This document shows, piece after piece, positions 1 through 6,055 of a stretch of DNA of 8,276 nt. Below the pieces are notes generated by a model that searched no databases, was not told the DNA's origin, and saw only the letters and a program-made list of their open reading frames with translations. How positions within the stretch are numbered: position 1 is the first letter of the stretch; each line of letters opens with the position of its first letter. The position numbers and the translations under genes are program-made. The stretch comes from SHZI01 sp964384525 (GTDB lineage Bacteria; Pseudomonadota; Gammaproteobacteria; Steroidobacterales; GCA-2729495). The stretch spans positions 1 through 8,276 of the forward strand of contig CAYLKO010000077.1 in assembly GCA_964384525.1 (NCBI GenBank), written 5' to 3'.

Positions 1-87
1 CGGGTCCGCCCGCCAGGCCGCAAAAGGGCTTTCTCCTCCGCGGGCCCTCGGCAATCGCATGGAACAGTGCATGGGAGTCGCTCTGAC
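1..87 (+). other. upstream leader or tail of a preceding gene, not resolved
   Basis: No protein family could be recognised in these bases. All three + frames are open from the left edge; one closes with TGA at 84-86 and another with TGA at 98-100, so either could be the last residues of an upstream gene. A permease gene of the same ABC transporter would be expected here, but neither short tail resembles the usual end of an OppC/DppC permease. A GGGAG at 73-77 is a plausible ribosome binding site for the ATG at 88. Confidence 0.3.
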
Positions 88-1071
88 ATGGATCCCGTGA
101 TCACCTGCGACCAGCTGAACGTCCGCTTCCGCACCGACGGCGGCGAAGTCGCAGCCGTTGCCGACCTGGATTTCAATCTCAACTCCGGCGAGTGTCTCGG
201 CGTGGTCGGCGAGTCCGGGTCAGGCAAGAGCCAGACCTTCATGGCCATGTTCGGCCTGCTGGCGGCCAACGGCATGGCGACCGGGAGCATGCGGTACCGC
301 GGCACCGAACTGCTCAATGCGCCACGGCCAATGCTGGACAAGCTGCGCGGCAACCGGCTGGCGATGATCTTCCAGGACGCCTTGTCGGGCCTGACGCCAA
401 CCATGCGCATCGGCGACCAGATGGCGGAAGTCCTCCGGCGCCACAAGGGGCTGAGCCAGCGAGCCGCGCGGGCGCAGGCGATCGAGGCGCTGGAGATGGT
501 GCGCATCGCGGATGCGGCCCGGCGCTACACCGAGTATCCCTTCGAGATGTCCGGCGGCATGCGCCAGCGGGTGATGATCGCACTCTCCACCCTGTGCGAG
601 CCGGAAGTGCTGATCGCCGACGAACCGACCACGGCGCTGGATGTCACCGTGCAGGCGCAGGTGCTGCGTCTCCTGACCGGCCTGAAGCGCCACACCGGCA
701 CCTCGCTGGTGCTGATCACCCATGATCTCGGTGTCGTGGCCGGCATCTGCGACCGGGTGCTGATCATGTATGCCGGCCGTGCGGGCGAGCTGGGTCCGGT
801 TGCCGATATCTTCCAGCGCCCCGCCCATCCGTATACCGCGGCCCTCCTGCGCTCCATGCCCGGCCTGGCCATCGATCCCGGCCAGGATCTGCCGGTGATT
901 CCGGGACAACCACCTGATCTGGAATCGCTGCCGGCCGGTTGTTCCTTTGCCAGCCGCTGCAACTTCAGCTTCGATCGCTGCCGGGTTGAACGGCCGCTGC
1001 TCAGAGCGGTAAACAATGGGGCGGCAAACACCGACAACACCCACAGCCGGGCCTGCCATCTCGACCCATGA
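88..1071 (+). CDS. oligopeptide/dipeptide ABC transporter ATP-binding protein, DppD/OppD type
   Basis: This is a cytoplasmic ATPase subunit that would power a peptide/nickel/opine-type (PepT family) ABC importer. From the ATG at 88 it is 327 residues, normal for the family. Visible motifs are Walker A GESGSGKS (41-48), Q-loop Gln96, signature MSGGMRQR (154-161), Walker B VLIADEP (174-180) and switch His212 in ITHDL. After the ATPase fold comes the oligopeptide-transporter C-terminal extension, with HPYTAALL near 247 and a Cys-containing tail (GCSFASRC, RACH). A GTG at 67 is in frame and seven codons longer. ATG 88 is preferred because GGGAG at 73-77 sits 10 nt before it. The gene overlaps the next ATPase gene by ATGA, so the two are probably translationally coupled. 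No permease or binding protein is in the window, and the substrate cannot be deduced from an ATPase. Confidence 0.93.
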   Translation: MDPVITCDQLNVRFRTDGGEVAAVADLDFNLNSGECLGVVGESGSGKSQTFMAMFGLLAANGMATGSMRYRGTELLNAPRPMLDKLRGNRLAMIFQDALSGLTPTMRIGDQMAEVLRRHKGLSQRAARAQAIEALEMVRIADAARRYTEYPFEMSGGMRQRVMIALSTLCEPEVLIADEPTTALDVTVQAQVLRLLTGLKRHTGTSLVLITHDLGVVAGICDRVLIMYAGRAGELGPVADIFQRPAHPYTAALLRSMPGLAIDPGQDLPVIPGQPPDLESLPAGCSFASRCNFSFDRCRVERPLLRAVNNGAANTDNTHSRACHLDP

Positions 1072-2114
1072 AAGCTCCCGACAACACACCTCTCATCGTT
1101 GAACACCTGGCCGTTCACTATCCGGTCCGGCGCGGTAACGGCCTGCGGCGTCAGGAGCTGCTGCTGAAAGCCGTCGACGATGTCAGCTTCGAGCTGCACG
1201 CCGGCGAGACACTCGGCATCGTCGGCGAAACCGGGTGCGGCAAATCCTCGCTGGGCAAGGCCGTGCACCAGCTGATCAAGCCGGCGGCTGGACGCGTGCT
1301 GTGGCAGGGGCGCGACCGGTGCACGCTCCCGGCCAACGAGCTGAAAAGCTGTCGCAAGGAGCTGCAGATCATCTTCCAGGATCCACTGTCCAGCCTGAAT
1401 CCGCGCATGACCATCGGCGAGATCATCGGCGAGCCCCTGGAAGTGCATTGCCCGGAGCTGCCGCGCGCCGAGCGGGCCCGCCGCGTGGACCAGATGCTCG
1501 AACGGGTGGGTCTGCGCAGTGAAATGCGCGGCCGCTACCCGAACGAGTTCAGCGGCGGCCAGTGCCAGCGCATCAGCATCGCCCGGGCCATGATTGCCGA
1601 GCCCAAGGTCATCGTCTGCGACGAGCCGGTGAGTTCACTGGATGTGTCGATCCAGGCGCAGATCTGCAACCTGCTGCGCGACCTGCAACGGGACACGGGC
1701 ATCGCGCTGCTGTTCATCAGCCATGACCTGCCGATCGTGCGCTACATGAGCCATCGCGTGATGGTGATGTATCTGGGCCGGGTCATGGAGCTGGCCGATC
1801 GCCTGGAGCTGTTCGAGGCACCGCTCCATCCCTACACCCAGGCCTTGATCAACGCCGTGCCGCGCACGGATGTCGTGCCGGATGAGCCGGTCAATGCCCT
1901 GATATCACCCGCCGCGCTCACGAAGGCCATGGATGGCGAATTGCCCTCACCGCTCGAACCGCCGAGCGGCTGCGTGTTCCGCACGCGCTGCCCGATCGAG
2001 GTTCCGGTGTGCGTGAGCCGGCAGCCGGATCAGGTGCTGGCCGGGCCCACCCATCTGGTCGCCTGTCATCGCTGGCCGGAAATCCAGGCGGCCCACCGCC
2101 CGCTCAGCGATTGA
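1068..2114 (+). CDS. oligopeptide/dipeptide ABC transporter ATP-binding protein, DppF/OppF type
   Basis: This is the second ATPase of the same importer; such transporters normally use a DppD/DppF heterodimer at the inner membrane. The 348-residue protein has Walker A GETGCGKS (53-60), Q-loop Gln104 in IIFQDPLSSLNPRM, signature FSGGQCQR (161-168), Walker B VIVCDEP (181-187) and switch His219 in ISHDL. The IIFQDP..SLNPR wording and the PSGCVFRTRCP tail (299-309) are typical of OppF/DppF rather than OppD/DppD. The start ATG overlaps the stop of the upstream gene by four bases. At the 3' end it runs 11 bp into the oppositely oriented gntR gene, so no separate terminator fits between them. Family assignment is secure; substrate is unknown. 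Confidence 0.93.
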   Translation: MKAPDNTPLIVEHLAVHYPVRRGNGLRRQELLLKAVDDVSFELHAGETLGIVGETGCGKSSLGKAVHQLIKPAAGRVLWQGRDRCTLPANELKSCRKELQIIFQDPLSSLNPRMTIGEIIGEPLEVHCPELPRAERARRVDQMLERVGLRSEMRGRYPNEFSGGQCQRISIARAMIAEPKVIVCDEPVSSLDVSIQAQICNLLRDLQRDTGIALLFISHDLPIVRYMSHRVMVMYLGRVMELADRLELFEAPLHPYTQALINAVPRTDVVPDEPVNALISPAALTKAMDGELPSPLEPPSGCVFRTRCPIEVPVCVSRQPDQVLAGPTHLVACHRWPEIQAAHRPLSD

Positions 2115-2919
2115 GGCGCGTGAGGTGCACGTGGTGCTGGTAGTGATCACCCCGGTACCAGGCCTCCAGACGCTCCACCGGCTGACGGCGACTGTCGAAC
2201 ACCACCAGCCGGATGTGCACCAGCGGTGCGCCGACCGTGGTCTTCAGCACGGTCGCCAGGCCGGCATCGGCCAGCGTGGCGGCGATGACCTGGTCGCATG
2301 ACGCAATATCCACGCCCTTGCGCTCCAGCAGGGTCAGCATCGGGCTGGCATTCAGCTCGCGCAGGTCAAAGCGGATGTCCAGGGTCGAGGGAATGTAGGT
2401 GACGACGTAGCCGATCGGCTCCTTGCCGAGCAGGCGCACATGCGAGGCCCGCTGGACACGGGCGCCGCCGGCCAGACCCAGATCCTGACGGGTTTCCGCA
2501 TCGGCCTCGATCTCGTCCACATGCGGTTCGGCCACGCGGGTGTTCTTGCCCAGCCGTTCCACCTTGCGCAGCAGCTGGCCCATGTCGGCCACCACAGGTG
2601 CATCCGCGAGATCCTCCACGACGAAGGTGCCGCGACCAGGCTGACGCACCACGAGGGCTTCATCAACCAGCATGTCGACGGCTTTGCGGGTCGTGATGCG
2701 GGAAACCGCAAAAAGCGCGCAGAGCTCGCTTTCGGTCGGCAACCGGTGGCCCGGCTTGACCGTGCCCTGGTACACCCAGTCGCGGATCACCGAATACACC
2801 TGGATGTAACGGGGACTGCGCAGCGCATGATTGACCGCCCCGCGAAAACGCCCGGGATCTGCTGCAGGCTGCCAACGGACCGGAGGTGGCCGTTTGGCAG
2901 GGCGAATGGCCACGGTCAA
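2104..2919 (-). CDS. GntR-family transcriptional regulator, HutC subfamily (UTRA domain)
   Basis: This is a DNA-binding repressor or activator with a ligand-sensing domain. The winged helix-turn-helix spans about residues 37-101, with YIQVYSVIRDWVYQG, the hallmark PGHRLPTESELCALFAVSR, then TTRKAVDMLVDEALVVRQPGRGTFV. The rest (about 115-265) matches the UTRA fold seen in HutC-type regulators, including the block near EPIGYVVTYIP and the end LEAWYRGDHYQ. About 35 Arg/Pro-rich residues precede the HTH. The start is uncertain because there is no ATG: in-frame choices are TTG at 2922, TTG at 2919 and GTG at 2913. A GAGGA at 2924-2928 lies 4 nt before TTG 2919 and 10 nt before GTG 2913. The gene is divergent from the amidase-like gene and convergent with the ABC ATPases, so it probably controls one or both. 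Its effector is unknown. Confidence 0.9.
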   Translation of the reverse strand: MTVAIRPAKRPPPVRWQPAADPGRFRGAVNHALRSPRYIQVYSVIRDWVYQGTVKPGHRLPTESELCALFAVSRITTRKAVDMLVDEALVVRQPGRGTFVVEDLADAPVVADMGQLLRKVERLGKNTRVAEPHVDEIEADAETRQDLGLAGGARVQRASHVRLLGKEPIGYVVTYIPSTLDIRFDLRELNASPMLTLLERKGVDIASCDQVIAATLADAGLATVLKTTVGAPLVHIRLVVFDSRRQPVERLEAWYRGDHYQHHVHLTRLNR

Positions 2920-2922
2920 CAA

Positions 2923-2996
2923 ATCCTCATCACGGCGGCCAACTGTATTAACATCATGATCCCATCATAACCGCAACGATTCGAGAGCATGAGCCG
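2923..2996. promoter_or_regulatory. divergent intergenic region, gntR / amidase-like gene, with candidate operator
   Basis: This 74-bp region must hold the promoters for both divergent genes and is clearly more AT-rich than its surroundings. It contains ATGATCCCATCAT at 2956-2968, an inverted repeat of 5-bp arms around CCC and a reasonable size for a GntR half-site pair. An 8-bp palindrome ATCATGAT (2953-2960) overlaps it. Read leftward, TATGAT (complement of 2964-2969) resembles a -10 box for gntR, but no convincing -35 box was seen. GAGAG at 2983-2987 is a weak ribosome binding site 9 nt before ATG 2997. Autoregulation by the GntR protein is inferred only from position. Confidence 0.4.
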
Positions 2997-4091
2997 ATGA
3001 GCAGTTCCTCCGCGACGCCGCCAACGACCACGGGCCCCCATGCAACGGAGAGCATGGTGCGGGCCGATGGCACCTATCCCGTGATTCCGCTCCGCCAGGA
3101 AACGATCACCGCCACCGTGGTTCAAACCCGGGTTCAGGGAGTCAACGGCGCCAACTCCGGCCCGGACCTGAAGCGCAACCTCGACTACTTCCTGGAGTCC
3201 ATCGACATCGCCCAGGGCCTGGGCGGACGCAGCGACCTGCTGCTCTTCCACGAATTCCCGATCACGGGATTCTCCGAGTGGACCCGCGAGCAGCATTACA
3301 ACCTGGCCCTGGAAATTCCCGGACCGGAAACCGCGCTGGTGGCCGAAAAAGCCAAGAAGTACAACTGCTACATCGTCTTTGGCACCTATGCCAAGGATCC
3401 GAAGAACTGGCCCGGCCACATCCTGCACCTGATGGTGATGGTGAAGCCCGATGGCTCGGTGGTGCAGCACTGGAAGCAGCGGAACGTCCGCGGCATGTTC
3501 CCCGGTGGCGAGCAGTACACCTCGGTGATCTACGACGTGTATGACCGCTTCGTCGAGATGTACGGCATCGATGCGGTGATCCCCGTGGAAAAAACCGACA
3601 TCGGCAACATCGGCATGTCGGCCGTCCAGTTCGAGCCCGAACTCTTCCGCTGCATGGCTTTCAAGGGTGCGGAAATCATCTGCCGGGTGGCCACGGGCGG
3701 CTTCGAATTCGACGACATGCGCCTCACCTCGTACCACAACAGCCTGTACACGATGATCGCCAACAACTCGGTCAGCACGCAGGGACGCAATCCGGGCTTC
3801 TTCGAGGACGCCAACTTCGGCGGCCCCGGCCGCTCGGCGATCTTCGGCCCGCGTGGCGTCGAGCTCGCCAAGGCCGGCCCCTTCGAGTGCAAGGAAATGG
3901 CGCGGATTCCGATCGCCGAGTTCCGGGCACGGCACCGGATCCCGGATCTGCACCTGCATCTCTACAAGCCGGTGTTTGACCAATATCGCGAGCGCTACGC
4001 GCCCGGCGGCTACATCGACTACCTGCCCAAGGACAAGCGCGACGCCTTCCGCCACTTTCAGGAGCGCAGCAGCTGGACACACTACTGGTAG
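2997..4091 (+). CDS. nitrilase-superfamily (aliphatic amidase/formamidase-like) protein with Ser at the catalytic Cys position
   Basis: The 364-residue protein has the carbon-nitrogen hydrolase fold, which normally hydrolyses amides or nitriles using a Glu-Lys-Cys triad. The Glu block is LLLFHEFPITGFS (Glu86) and the Lys block is QHWKQRN (Lys160). The nucleophile block reads GMSAVQFEPELFR followed by CMAFKGAEII. Aligned to AmiE-type enzymes (IICDDGNYPEIWR, then the KGAE element), the nucleophilic Cys falls on Ser208 and the following Asp on Ala209. The second conserved Glu of amidases after the Lys is also not evident. About 35 Ser/Thr/Pro-rich residues precede the fold, so Met20 is an alternative start; there is no signal peptide. 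It heads a run with tetR and an aldo/keto reductase. It could be an inactive homologue, a Ser-dependent enzyme or a binding protein. The fold is secure; activity is not. Confidence 0.88.
   Translation: MSSSSATPPTTTGPHATESMVRADGTYPVIPLRQETITATVVQTRVQGVNGANSGPDLKRNLDYFLESIDIAQGLGGRSDLLLFHEFPITGFSEWTREQHYNLALEIPGPETALVAEKAKKYNCYIVFGTYAKDPKNWPGHILHLMVMVKPDGSVVQHWKQRNVRGMFPGGEQYTSVIYDVYDRFVEMYGIDAVIPVEKTDIGNIGMSAVQFEPELFRCMAFKGAEIICRVATGGFEFDDMRLTSYHNSLYTMIANNSVSTQGRNPGFFEDANFGGPGRSAIFGPRGVELAKAGPFECKEMARIPIAEFRARHRIPDLHLHLYKPVFDQYRERYAPGGYIDYLPKDKRDAFRHFQERSSWTHYW
4060..4064 (+). promoter_or_regulatory. AGGAG ribosome binding site supporting a CTG start for tetR
   Basis: AGGAG lies inside the last codons of the amidase-like gene, 8 nt before a CTG (4073-4075) that opens the TetR reading frame. 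This is textbook spacing and is the main reason for choosing CTG as the start. It also encodes part of Gln-Glu of the upstream protein, so chance cannot be excluded. Confidence 0.45.
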
Positions 4092-4789
4092 GCAACCCGC
4101 CGGCCCGGACCAAACTGACGCCGACGAGCACCCGCACCCGCGAACAGCTGATCCTTGCCGGGGAACAGTTGTTCGCGGAACAGGGGCTGGACAACGTCTC
4201 GCTCCGCCAGATCAACGCCGCGGCCGGTCAGCGGAACTCATCGGCGGCGCATTACCATTTCGGCTCCAAGGAAGCGCTCGTGTCGGCGGTGTATCACTAC
4301 CGGCTCGACAACCTGGACAGGCGGCGGCTCGCCCTGCTCGCCGCCCACCCCCCGAGCGCACGTCCCCGGCCGGTCAGCGAGCTGGTCGACTTGATGCTGA
4401 TGCCGTTCGTCGAGGAAGTCGAAACTGCGGAAGGCGGCCGGTACTTCATCCGCTTCCTGTCGCAGATGTTGAGCCATCCCAAGCTGGATCTCGTCAACCT
4501 GTGGCGATCGCGCCTGAACGAAAGCCTGGGCACGGTCTTCGATGAGATGCACCAGGCCCTGCCCGACGTGCCTGTCGAGATCTTCGGGCATCGCTTCGGC
4601 CTGATGTGGCTTTTGGCGGTCAACACCCTGGCCGACCGCGAGCGCATCAATGTCCAGGCAGAAACCACACTCAAGTACAAAGCCTCCCCCGCGCTTTTCA
4701 TCAGCAATCTGCGGGACACCCTGACCGGACTGATCGCCGCTCCGGTATCCGCCACCACCCGGTCGGAGATCTCCCGGCCCTTGAGCTGA
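4073..4789 (+). CDS. TetR-family transcriptional regulator with non-canonical (CTG) start
   Basis: This is a homodimer-type repressor. The N-terminal HTH is clear: helix 1 TRTREQLILAGEQLFAEQG, then NVSLRQINAAAGQ and the recognition segment ending AAHYHFGSKEALV (to about residue 70). The C-terminal ligand domain shows no family-level match I can name. The first ATG/GTG/TTG in frame is TTG at 4169, which would cut helix 1 in half. The frame is open back to the TGA at 3977 with no ATG, GTG or TTG in between. CTG at 4073 follows AGGAG by 8 nt and gives 238 residues, normal for the family; CTG at 4085 or 4115 are weaker choices. The gene would overlap the amidase-like gene by 19 nt, suggesting translational coupling. 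A sequencing indel near the junction is the alternative explanation. It probably regulates this cluster. Confidence 0.85.
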   Translation: MDTLLVGNPPARTKLTPTSTRTREQLILAGEQLFAEQGLDNVSLRQINAAAGQRNSSAAHYHFGSKEALVSAVYHYRLDNLDRRRLALLAAHPPSARPRPVSELVDLMLMPFVEEVETAEGGRYFIRFLSQMLSHPKLDLVNLWRSRLNESLGTVFDEMHQALPDVPVEIFGHRFGLMWLLAVNTLADRERINVQAETTLKYKASPALFISNLRDTLTGLIAAPVSATTRSEISRPLS

Positions 4790-4797
4790 GGACTTTC

Positions 4798-5757
4798 GTG
4801 GAAAAACGCAAACTCGGATCGTCAGACCTGCACATCAGTGCGATCGGCGTCGGCTGCATGAATTTCGGCTCGATGTGCGACCAGTCCACGACCACGGCGA
4901 TCATCGACCAGGCTTTTGAACTCGGCATCAATTTCTTTGATGTGGCCGACATCTATGGCGGCCGGATGGGCCTGTCGGAATCCATGCTCGGCAAGGCGCT
5001 CGGCAGCCGGCGCCGGGAGGCGGTTGTCGCCACCAAGTTCGGAGCCACCCTTGGCAGCGGCGGCGGCGCCGGCGATGGGCGCGGAACGGCGGCGTACATC
5101 GTGACGGCGGTGGACCACAGCCTCCGCAGCCTCGGCACCGATTACATCGATCTCTATCAGCACCACTTCCCCGACCCGACCACGCTGATCGACGAAACGC
5201 TGCGCGCCCTCGACGACCTTGTCAGTGCCGGCAAGGTGCGGCATATCGGCTGCTCCAACTACTCGGCGGCACAACTGACCGGGGCCATGGCAGTGGCCGA
5301 GGCCGCTGGTCTCAAGCGCTTCGTGTCCGCACAAAACCGTTACAGCCTGATCACGCGGGATGTGGAAGCCGAACTGCAACCGGCCTGCCTGCGCTTCGAT
5401 GTCGGCATCCTCCCCTATTTCCCCCTGGAGAGCGGCTTGCTCACGGGCAAGTACCGGCAGGGTGAGCCGCTGCCAGCGGATTCGCGCTTCGCCAAATGGC
5501 GTGGCGGCGGCAGCTTCGCCTCGGAGGCGCGATATCAGATCGTCGCCCGGCTCGAGCGCTGCGCCCAGCGCCTCGGGCGGAGCGTGCTGGATCTGTCCAT
5601 CGGCTGGCTGGCCGCGCAACCGGCGGTCACCAGCGTGATTGCCGGGGTTACCCGACCAGCCCAGCTGGCGCAGAATGCCGCCGCCGGCAGCTGGCGACCG
5701 ACGCCGGAGCAACTGGCCGAGATCAGGGGCTGCGTGGACAGCTTCAGTACTCCGTAG
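4798..5757 (+). CDS. aldo/keto reductase
   Basis: This is an NAD(P)H-dependent oxidoreductase of the AKR superfamily, a cytosolic TIM barrel that reduces carbonyls to alcohols. It is 319 residues from a GTG at 4798, which is preceded by GAGG (4788-4791) with 6 nt spacing and lies 8 nt after the tetR stop. The catalytic tetrad is complete: Asp48 and Tyr53 in FFDVADIYG, Lys80 in VVATKFG and His122 in YQHHFPDP. Other family blocks are SESMLGKAL, GKVRHIGCSNYSAAQL and the cofactor-binding SVIAGVTRPAQLAQN near the end. The longer open frame back to 4606 is only overlap with tetR. The wording resembles the broad YajO/Gpr-like group, but the substrate cannot be assigned. The stop codon lies inside the left end of the palindromic repeat. 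Confidence 0.92.
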   Translation: MEKRKLGSSDLHISAIGVGCMNFGSMCDQSTTTAIIDQAFELGINFFDVADIYGGRMGLSESMLGKALGSRRREAVVATKFGATLGSGGGAGDGRGTAAYIVTAVDHSLRSLGTDYIDLYQHHFPDPTTLIDETLRALDDLVSAGKVRHIGCSNYSAAQLTGAMAVAEAAGLKRFVSAQNRYSLITRDVEAELQPACLRFDVGILPYFPLESGLLTGKYRQGEPLPADSRFAKWRGGGSFASEARYQIVARLERCAQRLGRSVLDLSIGWLAAQPAVTSVIAGVTRPAQLAQNAAAGSWRPTPEQLAEIRGCVDSFSTP

Positions 5758-5799
5758 CCCGCGGCATCCCGGCTGGATGTATGCAGTATCGCTTCGTCG
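5749..5799 (-). repeat. truncated copy of the hairpin unit
   Basis: It carries the unit's outer flank (5749-5773, matching 5994-6018 inverted) and the start of a stem arm, CTGGATGTATGCAGTAT (5773-5789). There is then no loop and no matching second arm. An 18-nt direct repeat (5759-5776 and 5800-5817) links it to the neighbouring unit. The aldo/keto reductase stop codon TAG (5755-5757) falls inside it. Confidence 0.7.
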
Positions 5800-5883
5800 C
5801 CGCGGCATCCCGGCTGGGTATGCCTTCACCTGCGGTACGGTTGCCCGCTCATCGGTGAAGGCATACCCAGCCACGCTGCCGCT
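5800..5883 (-). repeat. hairpin repeat unit, copy 1 (17-bp perfect stem)
   Basis: Read on the - strand: flank AGCGGCAGCGTGG, stem arm CTGGGTATGCCTTCACC, a 23-nt loop, the exactly complementary arm GGTGAAGGCATACCCAG, then flank CCGGGATGCCGCGG. One further base pair on each side makes the 19-bp inverted repeat seen on the + strand. Flanks and loop are identical to copy 2, whereas the stem is not. Confidence 0.85.
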
Positions 5884-5923
5884 GTAGCGGAGCGTAGACA
5901 GCGTATCCCGGACTTCTGAGCAT

Positions 5924-6018
5924 AGCGGCAGCGTGGCGGGTGTCTTGTCCGCCGATGAGCGGGCAACCGTACCGCAGGCGGACAAGATTTCCCGCCGGGA
6001 TGCCGCGGGCTACGGAGT
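5924..6018 (+). repeat. hairpin repeat unit, copy 2 (different stem sequence)
   Basis: Read on the + strand: flank AGCGGCAGCGTGG, stem arm CGGGTGTCTTGTCCGCC, the same 23-nt loop as copy 1, arm GGCGGACAAGATTTCCCG, then flank CCGGGATGCCGCGG, continuing to GGGCTACGGAGT. The stem pairs over 11 bp next to the loop and again over the outer CGGG/CCCG, with a small 2/3-nt internal bulge. It is head-to-head with copy 1, separated by 40 bp (5884-5923). Confidence 0.85.
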
Positions 6019-6055
6019 GCTAAGCCGCCACACCACGATGCCACAGGCGTGCCGT

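Larger units (their letters stand above)
5749..6018. repeat. composite palindromic intergenic repeat (two inverted hairpin units plus a fragment)
   Basis: This fills the gap between two convergent genes. The ends form a perfect 25-bp inverted repeat (5749-5773 with 5994-6018). Inside are three smaller inverted repeats: 5812-5830 with 5854-5872 (19 bp, perfect), 5871-5883 with 5924-5936 (13 bp) and 5943-5953 with 5977-5987 (11 bp). The 23-nt loops 5831-5853 and 5954-5976 are exact reverse complements. Nothing in it looks protein-coding: open frames through it are short and run on both strands. No T-tract follows the hairpins, so it is not a standard intrinsic terminator, though it may block read-through between the convergent genes. 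It resembles REP/REPIN or MITE-like dispersed repeats; copy number elsewhere is unknown. Confidence 0.85.

Noticed and set aside
1..86. End of an OppC/DppC permease gene
   Set aside because: Position and a TGA at 84-86 would suit it, but the short translated tails do not resemble the family's usual C-terminus.
2916..4082. Long open frame of 388 codons on the - strand opposite the amidase-like gene
   Set aside because: It is antisense to a clear conserved protein, shows no recognisable motif, and is the kind of shadow frame common in high-GC DNA.
4606..4797. N-terminal extension of the aldo/keto reductase frame
   Set aside because: It overlaps the tetR gene, has no family similarity, and GTG 4798 has a good ribosome binding site at the expected start of the AKR fold.
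5812..5872. Rho-independent terminator
   Set aside because: The stem is strong, but the loop is 23 nt and no T-tract follows on either strand.
4822..5985. 387-codon open frame on the - strand across the aldo/keto reductase and the repeat
   Set aside because: It is antisense to a well-conserved gene and begins inside the palindromic repeat, with no protein-family features.
5749..6018. CRISPR array
   Set aside because: The repeats are inverted rather than tandem, spacer-like segments are not regular, and no cas genes are present.
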